Below are positions 7,691 to 16,900 of a stretch of 64,000 nt of DNA, one piece after another (position 1 is the stretch's first letter; every line of letters starts with the position of its first letter). Position numbers and translations under genes: made by a program. The stretch spans positions 1-64,000 of the forward strand of contig SKON01000002.1 of NCBI GenBank assembly GCA_007120035.1, written 5' to 3'. Under the pieces are notes generated by a model. It made no database searches, was not told where the DNA came from, and was given only the letters and a program-made list of their open reading frames with translations. Source of the stretch: Myxococcales bacterium. GTDB taxonomy: Bacteria; Myxococcota_A; Bradymonadia; Bradymonadales; Bradymonadaceae.

Positions 7691-10507
7691 TTAATCAACG
7701 GGGTCGTTGCTGTCGTAGAGATCATCGGCCTCGTCGGCCTCTTCCAGGGCCTCTCGGAGGAGCTGAATCTCCCGGTCTGCGTCCTCAATGGCGAGGCGGC
7801 TGCGGATCTGGTTGATGGTCTGTCGCAGGGGAGTGCGGAGCTCCCGAGGGAGCTCGGAGGCCCGGTTCTGGAGGGTGTCGGCGATCTCCTCGTTGGAGAC
7901 GAACCCCAGACCGCGGAGGGCTCGGCTTCGGGTCGACACCTCCCGATTGGAGTCGAACGCGACGGAGAGGAGAAAGTCCGTGGCCCGCGTGGATCCCCGC
8001 AGGCCCAGGCCGACGAGGGCCCGGTGGCTGAGGTCCTGGTTCGCCTCCGGGGGGCGGTGTCGAAGGCCCTCATAAGACTCGGCGGCCACGGCGATCAGGG
8101 TCTGATCGGCCATGGGGTCGTCGACGAAGGCCAGCATGTCGACGAGCTGGCGAAGCAGGGCGTGGGGGACGGCGTCGTCATCGAGGTAGGCGGTGATCCG
8201 AGGCAAGGGGAGGGCCCGTTTCTCTCGGCGAAGGGCCCGCATGGCTGTGGCGGCTTCCCGGGTCGTCGGGTCTCGCTCCACGAGATCAGCGAGGGCCACG
8301 GCGGCCTCGTCGTGGGGGGAGGCGGCCAGGAGGAGGGCAGCGTGATGGATCGCCCGGGGCCACCGCTCGGCCTCCAAGAAGGCGATCACGACGGGGGTGG
8401 CGTCGGGGGCGTCGTCGCGGCGAGCAAGGGACCGGATGGCGGCGATTCGGACGTCGGGCGAGGCGTCCTGGAGGGCTTCTTCCAGAGCCTGCCGAGGGGC
8501 CGACCCGAGGTGGAGTCGCAAGGCGCCGGCGGCGAAGCTCCGGATCAGCGGATCCGGGTCGTCGCTCAAGAGCTCGATCAACACCGCCGTGCCGCCATCG
8601 GTCAGGAGGTAGCCCAGGGCCTCGATGGCTCGCCGACGGAAGGCCCGGGGCGTGCCGGTCTTCGCCCGCTCCAGGAGCATCTCGGTGCCATCGGCGTCGG
8701 TGGCCTCGTGATAGAAGTGCCGCTGGCCGATGAAGACCAGGGTGGTCAGGCCGTCCAAAGACGTCGGAGACTCCTCCGGGGCGTCGGCGACGGCGGACAA
8801 GACCGGGACGACCATGGGGGTTCCGCCGGCGGCGATGGCGCGGATCCGCTCTCGCCTTAAGAATTCGGGGCCCTCCCCGAGCTCTCGGAGCAGGGGCTGG
8901 AGGTCCAGGGGCCGTCCAACGCGGCCCAGGAGGCGCACGACGTCGACGTACTTTCGCTCCTCCATGTCGAGCTCTCCCAGGACCTCCAGGAGAGCCGGGG
9001 CGGCGGTCTCGCCATGCCCGGCGATAGCCCGCTTGGTGCGCCGGTAGTCCACCTCGGCGGGGTCGATGCGCAGGAAGTGCTCCGTGAGGATCGGGAGGGA
9101 GAGCTCCGGGTCGAGGCGACCCAACAAGGGGAGAGTGCGAGCGTTGCGGTCGGCGTCACCTTCTCGGAGGAGCTCGTCGATGGCTGTGGACAGGTGCTCG
9201 GGGATCTCGGCGCCCAGCGCGGAGACGCGGTCCCGCTCGTCGGGGCGGTCTTTCGAGAGGATCAGGTCGATCAAATTGCGGGCCGTCTGCTCCGCCTCGG
9301 GGTGGTCAGCGGCGGAGTAGGGGGTGATCTCCGAGATGGTCACGCTCCGGCCCAGCCGTTGGTTCTCGGTGTTTCGGGATCGGATCAGGGCTCCGGGACG
9401 AGCGTCGAGGATCATCACCGAGAGGCATCGGGTCGTCACGGGCTCCGGGAGCTCTATCAGATACCCACCGGTGCGTTGGATCTCCTCGAAGGACACCTCC
9501 GGCAGGTCCACGAGGAACCGCTCACCGTCGCTGAGGCCGATGAGCACTTGCGTGGGGAGGGCGTAGTTCCCGTAGTGGTCCACCGAGGCGCCGTGGCCCG
9601 GGGCGATCCGTAGCCCGGTCACGGGCACGATGTCGTTGACGCTGGCCGTGACGAACTCCCCGCTGCCCCCGTCGCTGCTCCCCTCGATCCAGGCTCGGCG
9701 CAGGTTGAAGGCCCCCAATTCCAGGGGCCGCGGCGGCGCCGCTCCCGCGGGCGCGCCCCGAACGTCGCTGCTGGCCGCCACCCAGGAGAAGAAGTTGCGG
9801 GTGTGGGGCAGGGGGATCTCCTCCTCCGGCAAGGTGGCCTCCAACTCCAGGGCTTCCCCGGTGAGGACCTGCACCTCAGTGGCGGGCTCGAACCGTCCCG
9901 TGCCGGGATCGTAGAGGTCGTACTCCGGCACCTCATCGGACTGGAGGCCGCAGAAACGGATCGTGTCTACCACGTCTCGTCGGGTCAGTCGGGACTCACC
10001 CTCGTGGTCTTCGAAGCGGAAGAGGGGGCCTCCGTCGAGCTCGGTCCGCTCCCCGCGGGCCACGACCTGGCATCGCCACCCGGAAGCCCCGGCGTGGGGG
10101 GTCAAACCGAAGACGATCTGGTAGTGAGGTGGGTCGAGAGGCCCGTCGGCGGAGTTGACCCGGGCGTCCAAGAGAAGCAGGTGCTGGGCCGACGCCGTGG
10201 GTTGGTCTTGAAGCGTGAAGTCGTAGTAGTCGGCCCCGGCCTCCCGCGGCAGGGTCGTTCGGCAGAGCACGGCGCCGGCTTCGGCGGTGGCGACCGTGAC
10301 GTTCCAGTTTCTACGCGAAGCCTCGGCCTCTCGGGAGACCTCCACAGTCAGGGCGTTTCGGCGGGGGACTGGCCGGACATCTTCGGAGAACCGAAGGACC
10401 GCGCCGTCCTCAGTGGGCTCCGATGCCTCTGCCTGTGCGGGCGCCACGGTGGCCAGTAGAGCAGCCCCGACGAGGGTCGCCTTAAAAGTGTTACGTAAAG
10501 GTTCCAT
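7691..10507 (-). CDS. Secreted HEAT-repeat protein
   Basis: The 938-residue protein begins with a signal peptide (hydrophobic ATLVGAALLATVAPAQA, predicted cleavage after AQA). The first half, roughly residues 30-430, is beta-rich, perhaps two beta-sandwich domains. The second half is a long run of HEAT/PBS-lyase-like helical repeats, for example FRRRAIEALGYLLTDGG and IRSFAAGALRLHLG. Such proteins usually scaffold protein-protein contacts, here outside the cytoplasm. The start is ATG 10507 (MEPLRN); the ribosome binding site is weak. It lies four bases after the Nudix gene, so they probably share a transcript. Function not recognised. Confidence 0.8.
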   Translation of the reverse strand: MEPLRNTFKATLVGAALLATVAPAQAEASEPTEDGAVLRFSEDVRPVPRRNALTVEVSREAEASRRNWNVTVATAEAGAVLCRTTLPREAGADYYDFTLQDQPTASAQHLLLLDARVNSADGPLDPPHYQIVFGLTPHAGASGWRCQVVARGERTELDGGPLFRFEDHEGESRLTRRDVVDTIRFCGLQSDEVPEYDLYDPGTGRFEPATEVQVLTGEALELEATLPEEEIPLPHTRNFFSWVAASSDVRGAPAGAAPPRPLELGAFNLRRAWIEGSSDGGSGEFVTASVNDIVPVTGLRIAPGHGASVDHYGNYALPTQVLIGLSDGERFLVDLPEVSFEEIQRTGGYLIELPEPVTTRCLSVMILDARPGALIRSRNTENQRLGRSVTISEITPYSAADHPEAEQTARNLIDLILSKDRPDERDRVSALGAEIPEHLSTAIDELLREGDADRNARTLPLLGRLDPELSLPILTEHFLRIDPAEVDYRRTKRAIAGHGETAAPALLEVLGELDMEERKYVDVVRLLGRVGRPLDLQPLLRELGEGPEFLRRERIRAIAAGGTPMVVPVLSAVADAPEESPTSLDGLTTLVFIGQRHFYHEATDADGTEMLLERAKTGTPRAFRRRAIEALGYLLTDGGTAVLIELLSDDPDPLIRSFAAGALRLHLGSAPRQALEEALQDASPDVRIAAIRSLARRDDAPDATPVVIAFLEAERWPRAIHHAALLLAASPHDEAAVALADLVERDPTTREAATAMRALRREKRALPLPRITAYLDDDAVPHALLRQLVDMLAFVDDPMADQTLIAVAAESYEGLRHRPPEANQDLSHRALVGLGLRGSTRATDFLLSVAFDSNREVSTRSRALRGLGFVSNEEIADTLQNRASELPRELRTPLRQTINQIRSRLAIEDADREIQLLREALEEADEADDLYDSNDPVD

Positions 10508-10511
10508 GAGG

Positions 10512-10955
10512 TTATGCTTTATGTTTCTCGAGGTAGTCCATCGGCGAGGGCCGGGTCTGGGTTCGGCGAAACTCAAGGAAATCTTCCCAGATCTCGCGGT
10601 GGTCAAACACGATCTCTTCTGGAGGATGCTCGAGATCGAAGAGCTCCGCTCGGGTGGCGTCGTCGGCGGCCTGGGGCGTCCCGGAGGCCGTGGCGGTGAA
10701 CACCACGGAGAGGTTGTGCTGACGAGGGTCACGACCGGGGCGGGAGTACACGTAGAGGAGCTCCTTCAGCTCGATCTCCATCCCCGTCTCTTCTCGGGCC
10801 TCGCGGATGGCGGCGGTCTCCACGGACTCTCCGTAGTCGACGAATCCGCCGGGCAGCGCCCATCCCCGGGGCTCGTTGGCCCGGTAGATCCAGAGGAGTT
10901 TTCCGTCGACCTCGACGAGGACGTCCACGGTGGGGAAGGGGTTTCGATAGGTCAT
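10512..10955 (-). CDS. Nudix hydrolase
   Basis: A compact 147-residue protein with a complete Nudix box, GX5EX7REUXEEXGU, seen as GGFVDYGESVETAAIREA followed by REETGMEI. The ALPGG just before it also fits. These enzymes hydrolyse nucleoside diphosphates linked to another moiety; the substrate cannot be predicted (ADP-ribose, sugar nucleotides and oxidised nucleotides are all possible). The start is ATG with AAAGGG upstream. It is the first gene of a likely two-gene unit with the HEAT protein and is divergent from maf. Confidence 0.9.
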   Translation of the reverse strand: MTYRNPFPTVDVLVEVDGKLLWIYRANEPRGWALPGGFVDYGESVETAAIREAREETGMEIELKELLYVYSRPGRDPRQHNLSVVFTATASGTPQAADDATRAELFDLEHPPEEIVFDHREIWEDFLEFRRTQTRPSPMDYLEKHKA

Positions 10956-11043
10956 GCCGGGGACCCTTTGACAGTGTCTGCGGGGCGTCGTAGCTTCGGA
11001 CGAGCCCGGTGGATTTCGCCATTATAACCCGGAACGTGTATCC

Positions 11044-11676
11044 ATGCAGCCCGTAGGACCGCAAGACCGAAGAATCCTTTTGGCCAGTGGCTCGCCGCGT
11101 CGATTGGAGCTGACCCGGAGGATCGGGTTTGAGCCTGTGGTCCGAGTCAGCGATATCCCGGAGGCGCCTCATCCCGGGGAAGGTCCGGCGGAGTACGCCC
11201 GGCGTCTGGCGACGGAGAAGGCCGCCGCCGTGGCGAGAGAGACCGCCGGAGAAGACCTGCCGGGGTGGATCTTAGCGGCGGATACGATCGTGGTCCACGA
11301 CGGGGCGATCCTGGAGAAGCCCGCCGATGATGAGGACGCCGTGGGGATGCTGAGCCGCCTGCAGGGGAGTGTCCACGAGGTGGTTACGGCCTTCTGCTGG
11401 CGGTGGCGAGTCGACGGGCCGAGGTTGACGCGGTCGGTGCGGGCCGACGTGGAGATGCGCCCGCTGCCGGAGGCGGTGATCCGCCGGTATGTGGCGAGCG
11501 GGGAGCCTATGGACAAGGCCGGAAGCTACGGAATTCAGGACATCGGCAGCGTACTGGTGCGGCGGATCGAGGGGTCCTACTTCTGCGTGGTCGGGCTGCC
11601 GGTCTGCGAGGTCGTGGAGACCCTGGAGGAGCTGGGCGGGCTGACGGAGTACCCCTTCGCCGAGATTCGGCGATGA
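11044..11676 (+). CDS. maf: Maf-family nucleoside triphosphate pyrophosphatase
   Basis: A 210-residue cytoplasmic protein with the Maf signature motifs: LLASGSPRRLEL at the N-terminus, LAADTIV in the middle, EKP, and DKAGSYGIQDIG near the end. Maf enzymes hydrolyse non-canonical or pyrimidine nucleoside triphosphates (dTTP/UTP or modified forms) to the monophosphate and pyrophosphate, and are linked with nucleotide-pool cleaning and cell division. The DKAGSYGIQ region resembles the dTTP/UTP-acting group. Its TGA overlaps the ATG of yggS as ATGA, so the two are coupled. Confidence 0.93.
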   Translation: MQPVGPQDRRILLASGSPRRLELTRRIGFEPVVRVSDIPEAPHPGEGPAEYARRLATEKAAAVARETAGEDLPGWILAADTIVVHDGAILEKPADDEDAVGMLSRLQGSVHEVVTAFCWRWRVDGPRLTRSVRADVEMRPLPEAVIRRYVASGEPMDKAGSYGIQDIGSVLVRRIEGSYFCVVGLPVCEVVETLEELGGLTEYPFAEIRR

Positions 11677-12371
11677 GCGACGACGCGGCGACGAGGCTGG
11701 AGGCGGTTACCAGGCGGATCGAGGAGGCTCGACGAAGAGCTGGCCGGGAGGACCCTGTGCGCCTCGTCGCTGTCAGCAAAGGGCACGGGGTGGAGGCGAT
11801 CCGGGCGCTCTACGACCTGGGAGTGAGGGATTTTGGGGAGTCCTACGTGCAGGAGTGGCAGGAGAAAGCCGAGGAGCTGCCCCGGGACATCGAGTGGCAC
11901 TTTATCGGCCGATTGCAGTCCAACAAGGCCCGGTTCCTCGCCGACCAATGCGCGTACGTGCACTCCGTGGATCGGCGAAAGCTGGGCAAGGTGTTGGACC
12001 AGCGGGGAGAGGAGATCCAGCGGATCCTCTTGCAGGTGAGCCTCGGTGAGGAGGAGAGCAAGGGCGGGGTGGATCCGTCGAAAGCGGGTGAGCTCCTGCG
12101 ACAGATGGAGGCGTTCTCGAAGGTCCAGGTGGTGGGGCTGATGGGGATCCCCCCCTACGTGGAGGACCCCGAGGAGAACCGGGTCCACTTCGCAGCGCTT
12201 CGGCGGCTCTGCGAGGAGCTGCGCGAGGATCTAACGGGCAGGGACGACGCCGGAGCCGAGGCGTTTCGGCAGCTCTCCATGGGGATGACCAATGATCTGG
12301 AGGTCGCCGTCGAAGAAGGGGCGACCATGGTGCGGGTTGGCACGGCTCTCTTCGGGCCGAGGAGCTATTGA
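11673..12371 (+). CDS. yggS: YggS-family PLP homeostasis protein
   Basis: The 232-residue protein matches the YggS/PROSC family: RLVAVSKGHG contains the PLP-binding Lys, followed by DFGESYVQE, IEWHFIGRLQSNK, VGLMGIPPY and SMGMTNDLEVAVEEG. These PLP-binding TIM-barrel proteins keep free pyridoxal phosphate under control and affect amino-acid metabolism. The start is fixed by the ATGA overlap with maf. The next gene is proC, the classic yggS-proC synteny. Catalytic activity is not expected for the family. Confidence 0.95.
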   Translation: MSDDAATRLEAVTRRIEEARRRAGREDPVRLVAVSKGHGVEAIRALYDLGVRDFGESYVQEWQEKAEELPRDIEWHFIGRLQSNKARFLADQCAYVHSVDRRKLGKVLDQRGEEIQRILLQVSLGEEESKGGVDPSKAGELLRQMEAFSKVQVVGLMGIPPYVEDPEENRVHFAALRRLCEELREDLTGRDDAGAEAFRQLSMGMTNDLEVAVEEGATMVRVGTALFGPRSY

Positions 12372-12372
12372 T

Positions 12373-13254
12373 ATGGACGAGGCGAAGAGTCAGGCGTCGG
12401 TGCTCGACCCCTACGTAGTGGTGCTCGTGGGGTGTGGGAAGATGGGGACCGCCCTCGCCACCCGGTGGGTAAAGAGCGGGGCCATTTCGGGAGAACAACT
12501 GGTGTGCCTGGACACCAACGAGGAGCGCGCAGAGGAGCTCGCCCTGTCCCTGAACGCCTGGTTGGAGGTCCCGCCGAAGTCGGGCGACGACGACGAGCAG
12601 ATGCGGCTCTACGTGATCGCCGTAAAGCCCGCGGGCGTTCGGTCGGTCCTGGAGGCCTATCGAGAGACCTTCACGGACCGAGACACGGTGATCTCCATCG
12701 CCGCCGGGGTATCCGTGGCGACCCTCCGAGAGGCCGCCGGGCCCCTGCCGGGGATCACCCGGGCGATGCCCAACACCCCGGCGCTGGTCGGGGCGGGGGT
12801 CACGGGGCTGATGGGAGATGGCACGGTGGACATGGCGGCGATCACGGCTCTCTTCGAGGCCGTGGGCAAGGTCGTTCGCCTGCGGCGGGAGGAAGACTTC
12901 CATCCCCTGACGGCGATCAGCGGCAGCGGGCCAGCCTACTTCTTCACCGCCATCGAAGCCCTGGCCGACGGGGGCGTGCTGATGGGGCTGGACCGGGGGA
13001 CCGCCGTGGAGCTCGCCACGAGTGTTCTGGAAGGCGCGGCCCGGCTGGTGCAGGAGCACGGCGGGCAACACACGGCGGAGCTCAAAGACCAGGTCGCGAG
13101 CCCGGGAGGCACGACCATCGCCGCCCTGGCGGCCCTGGAGGAGAGCCGGTTTCGCCACGCCCTGATCTCTGCCGTGAAGGCCGCGGCTCAACGGAGTCGA
13201 GAGCTCTCCGCAGAGGAGAGCACAAGAAAACTCGACGGCGAGGGTCCTATCTGA
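12373..13254 (+). CDS. proC: Pyrroline-5-carboxylate reductase
   Basis: A 293-residue enzyme for the last step of proline synthesis, reducing 1-pyrroline-5-carboxylate with NAD(P)H. Visible features are the Rossmann fingerprint VVLVGCGKMGTALATRWV, the conserved TRAMPNTPALVGAGVTG, and in the C-terminal helical domain SGSGPAYFFTAIEALADGG and LKDQVASPGGTTIAAL. The start is ATG 12373, with GAGGAGC about eight bases upstream. It lies one base after the yggS stop, in an apparent maf-yggS-proC-divIVA unit. Confidence 0.96.
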   Translation: MDEAKSQASVLDPYVVVLVGCGKMGTALATRWVKSGAISGEQLVCLDTNEERAEELALSLNAWLEVPPKSGDDDEQMRLYVIAVKPAGVRSVLEAYRETFTDRDTVISIAAGVSVATLREAAGPLPGITRAMPNTPALVGAGVTGLMGDGTVDMAAITALFEAVGKVVRLRREEDFHPLTAISGSGPAYFFTAIEALADGGVLMGLDRGTAVELATSVLEGAARLVQEHGGQHTAELKDQVASPGGTTIAALAALEESRFRHALISAVKAAAQRSRELSAEESTRKLDGEGPI

Positions 13255-13311
13255 GACAAAGGAGGGGAGGGGTCGCAGGGAGCGCGGCCCAATGAGTACT
13301 CACGGACGAGG

Positions 13312-13833
13312 ATGAGGATGTTCAAGTTCAGCGCTGAAGACATCGCCAACCAGGGGTTCCAGTCTCGATTTCGGGGATACGACCCCGACCAGGTCCACGA
13401 GTTCCTCGACGGCCTGGCCGCGGCCTGGCGAGAGATGCAGAAGTCCTATCGGGAGATGAGCGCCCAGGTGGAAGAGCAGAACCGGGAGCTCAGGGAGTAT
13501 CGGCGCCGGGAGAAGAGCCTGGTCCAGGCCCTGGAGATGGCCCGGCAGGTCGCCGAAGAGATCCGGCACCAGGCCGACCGAGACGCCGAGTTGGTGCTCG
13601 CCGACACGGAGCTGAAGGCGGAGCGGATGCTCGCCCAGGCCGAGAATCGGGTGGCGGCGGTGCGAAACGAGCTCTTTGACCTGCAGCAGCATCGGATCCG
13701 ACTTCACAGCGAGATGCGAACTCTGATCTCCCATTACGCGGGGCTGATGGATCGTTACGACGATCCCGTCACCGACGAGCCCGAGGACGGTCTCGAGGAG
13801 ACGGCCGCCGCAGAAGGTGCCCCGGCGCACTGA
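13312..13833 (+). CDS. DivIVA-domain protein
   Basis: The 173-residue protein has an N-terminal DivIVA lipid-binding domain (FKFSAEDIANQGFQSRFRG then YDPDQVHEFLDGL), followed by a long coiled coil (about residues 40-130) and an acidic tail. DivIVA-like proteins bind curved membranes at poles and septa and recruit division or growth factors. Location after yggS-proC is the usual genomic neighbourhood, although the yggT/yggU genes often found between are missing. Start at ATG 13312 or 13318; neither has ideal spacing to a ribosome binding site. Confidence 0.9.
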   Translation: MRMFKFSAEDIANQGFQSRFRGYDPDQVHEFLDGLAAAWREMQKSYREMSAQVEEQNRELREYRRREKSLVQALEMARQVAEEIRHQADRDAELVLADTELKAERMLAQAENRVAAVRNELFDLQQHRIRLHSEMRTLISHYAGLMDRYDDPVTDEPEDGLEETAAAEGAPAH

Positions 13834-13991
13834 AAAGTCGTGGGTGGGAAGAAGAGCTCGGAAAAAAGATTGCCAAGTCAGGCTCGGTCCGCCATGATGG
13901 TCGGGACAGGATCTCACACAAGAAGTTGAGAGAGTCGACTTAGCTGTGCGCCAAGGATGGTGCGCGGTCCATGTTGTACGAGGAGCTACGG

Positions 13992-16900
13992 ATGGCTCAG
14001 AGTATTTCGGACGTATTCGCCCGCGGCGTCACCCCGGAAGAGGGTTCCCGCCGCCAGGCTCGCCTGGTCCACCCCGCAGGGGAATCCCAGACACCCGAGG
14101 AGGGCTCCTCCACGACGCGAGTGATTCGCTCGCCAGGTGGACGATTAGGTCGTCGGGCGGCCTTTCGACCCGCCGAGGATCTGGCCCTGCGACAGGATGT
14201 GTTGCAAGCCTTCGCCACGGGGATGGTCCGTGACGGGGAGTGGGTCGCTGCTGCTCGCGCCCTGGAGGCCCTTGGCGAGTACGGCTCGGCCATCGACCAC
14301 CTGCAGCCCGGGGAGGAAGGGCCCTCCGACGAGACCTGGGAGGTCGGGTTTCTGCGGCGGCGAGTCCTGCGAGCCCTGGGGTCATCGGAGGAGCTGAGCC
14401 GGGAGCTGAAGCGGGCCCAGGACCTGGTGGGTGCCCCGATCTGGGCGATGCTCTACTGCGGGCTGGAGCGGGCTGACCTGGGATGGACAAGCGGCGACGA
14501 TCCCCTGCGGGTACGAAGGCGAGTAGAGCGAGCGCTCCGATCGCTGGAGACCGAGAAGGTCGACCCCTTTGGCGGGTTGTGGGCGATGCAGCTCCTCTGC
14601 GACGTCTGCCTGGAGTCCGGGGACACGGAACGGGCCATGGAGGTCCTGGCGGAGGCCACGCAGCGCCCGGGGCTCCCTGTGGAGATCCGAAACGCCCTGC
14701 AGGCTCGCCGGGCCGTGTGGCTCCACGTGGTCGGCGATCACGAGGAGGCCCGGGCGGAGCTCGAGCAGCTGGTCAGCCGGGGGCGACTCCCGGGCGATCT
14801 CGACGACCTCCTGGTGAGCCTCTGCTTTGAGGTCGGCGACTGGCAGCGGGCGTTCTCGGTGCTCCGTTCCACGGCCCGAGACACGAGCCGCCTGGTGAGC
14901 CACGCCGTGCCTCTGGCGATGCTCCATCATACTACGACGGACAATCCGGCCACGGGGCGGGATCTCTTGCGCCAGGCGACCCAGGAGCGGGACGACTGGA
15001 CCCTCCTGAGACTTCGGGAGCGCCTGCTGGAGGCGGCCTACGAAGAGCAGGGCAGGAGCCTGGGAACGGAGCTGATCGACGTCTTGAACCGACGGCTCGA
15101 AGGTCCGCTCTCCGTGGACGAGCGGGTCAACACGCTGACCCGGCTGGGGCGCCTCTACGAAGAGGAGGCCGGTCTCGAGGAGGCCGCCGCCGAGGTGTAT
15201 CGAGAGGCCCTGAGCTACGACCCCCATCACGTACCGGCCCTGCGGGCCCTGGGGCGGCTCTACACGCGGCGGGAGAACTGGCGCGGACTGGCCGAGCTCT
15301 ACGAGCGGGAGATCAGCACCCTGCATCGCCGACCCGGGTCGTGGCGCCGCCATTTCCAGCTCGGGGAGCTCTACGAGTGGCACCTGGAGCTCGATGAGCG
15401 GGCCCTGGAGAACTACCTGATCGTGCTGGAAGAGCGGCCGAACTACCTGCCGGCGCTGAAGGCAAGCGCCCGGATTCTGGGGCGGCTGGAGCGGTGGACC
15501 CGGCTGGCGGATCTCTTCCTTCAGATGGTGGAGACCGCCCCGAGTCGGCGGCAGAAGCTCTATCTCTTGGACAAGGTGGCCGAGGTGGCCGAGCAGCGGC
15601 TGGAGAACTACGAGGTGGCTATCGGGGCCTGGCGGGAGATCCTGTCGCTGGATCCCGAGAACCCCCGGGTGTACTCGGCGCTGGGGCGGCTCTACTCCCG
15701 GACCGGGCGGTGGGAAGACCTCCTGGCGCTCAACGAAGAGGAGACGGCCCTGATCGACGATCCCGAAGAGGTGGCGTCCGTGCTCCTGCGGAACGCCGAG
15801 ATCGCCGAGCAGGAGCTCGACGACCCCGATCGGGCTGAGCGGTTCTACCGCCGTTGCCTGGATATCCTCCCGGACTACCTGCCGGCGCTGGAGTCCCTGG
15901 GGCGGATCTACCTGCGGGGAGGGCGGTGGACGGAGATCGCCTCCATGACCGGACAGGAGCTTCGATCCCTGGACGATCCGGCCAAAGCGGTTCGGCAGCT
16001 TGGGGCTCTCGCGGAGATCCTGGAGACGCACCTGGACCGGCGCCAGGAAGCGATCGCGATCTACGAAGAGCTCTGGGAGATGAACCCCGGCGACGGGCAT
16101 ATCTTCGCGGCGCTGACCCGACTGTATCGGCGGTCTGGAGACTCCCGCGCTCTGGCGCGAGTGCTGACAAAGCGGCTGGAGAGCAACCCGGCCGCCGCGG
16201 AGTTCGCCGAGCTCCAGGGAGAGCTGGGGCTCCTGGCGGAGTGGTATCGAAGCCAGCCTGGCGAGGCCTTTGGCTACTACCTGGCGGCCCTGCAGTGCGA
16301 GCCTGCGAACCTTCACTGGTTGGGAGGGGTCGCCCGCACCTGGACCGCCGCTGGAGCGGACGCCACCGAGGTGGCGGGGCAGCTCGAAGATCTCTTGATG
16401 TGCGCTACCGAAGAAGAGGTCCGGGACCGCTACTTCGCGATCATCGCCCGGCTGCGAGAACGGGCCGAAGGCGGACCCGAGGCCAGCCGGGCCTACCGGG
16501 CGCATGGCGCCGTGGACAGCCTGGAGAACCAGATCGTACTCCGCATGGCTATGGCCGCCGCCGGGGAGCGGGCGGAGTTGACCAGCAGCCGACGGGCCTT
16601 GCCCCATCATCCGTTGCAGGCGTCTCTGACCCTGGACCGGAACGATCGCTCCGAGGAGGCCGCCCAGACCCTGTCGCAGGAGCGGGCCTACCTGAGCGAG
16701 GCGGCGCGCCGGTTTTTGGCCGGCGAATTGCCGCCCGAGGTCGTCGGGGAGCTCTTGGAAGGTGAGTCATTGGCGACGGATCTGATGGCGATCCTCGACG
16801 GAGATGACCTCGCCGCTCAGGACGACGAGGAGTTCGCCGGAGAGCTTCGGATGCGGCTGCGAGGGTTGCAGGCCCGACGGGCCGGTGATCATCAAGGCTA

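Noticed and set aside
12432-13295. A 287-codon frame overlapping proC
   Set aside because: Arg/Gly/His-rich shadow of proC; the overlapping frame has every family motif of the reductase.
14382-16610. A 742-codon open frame on the minus strand
   Set aside because: Antisense to the giant TPR gene, Leu/Gln/Pro-rich without domain features; the plus-strand frame has clear TPR motifs.
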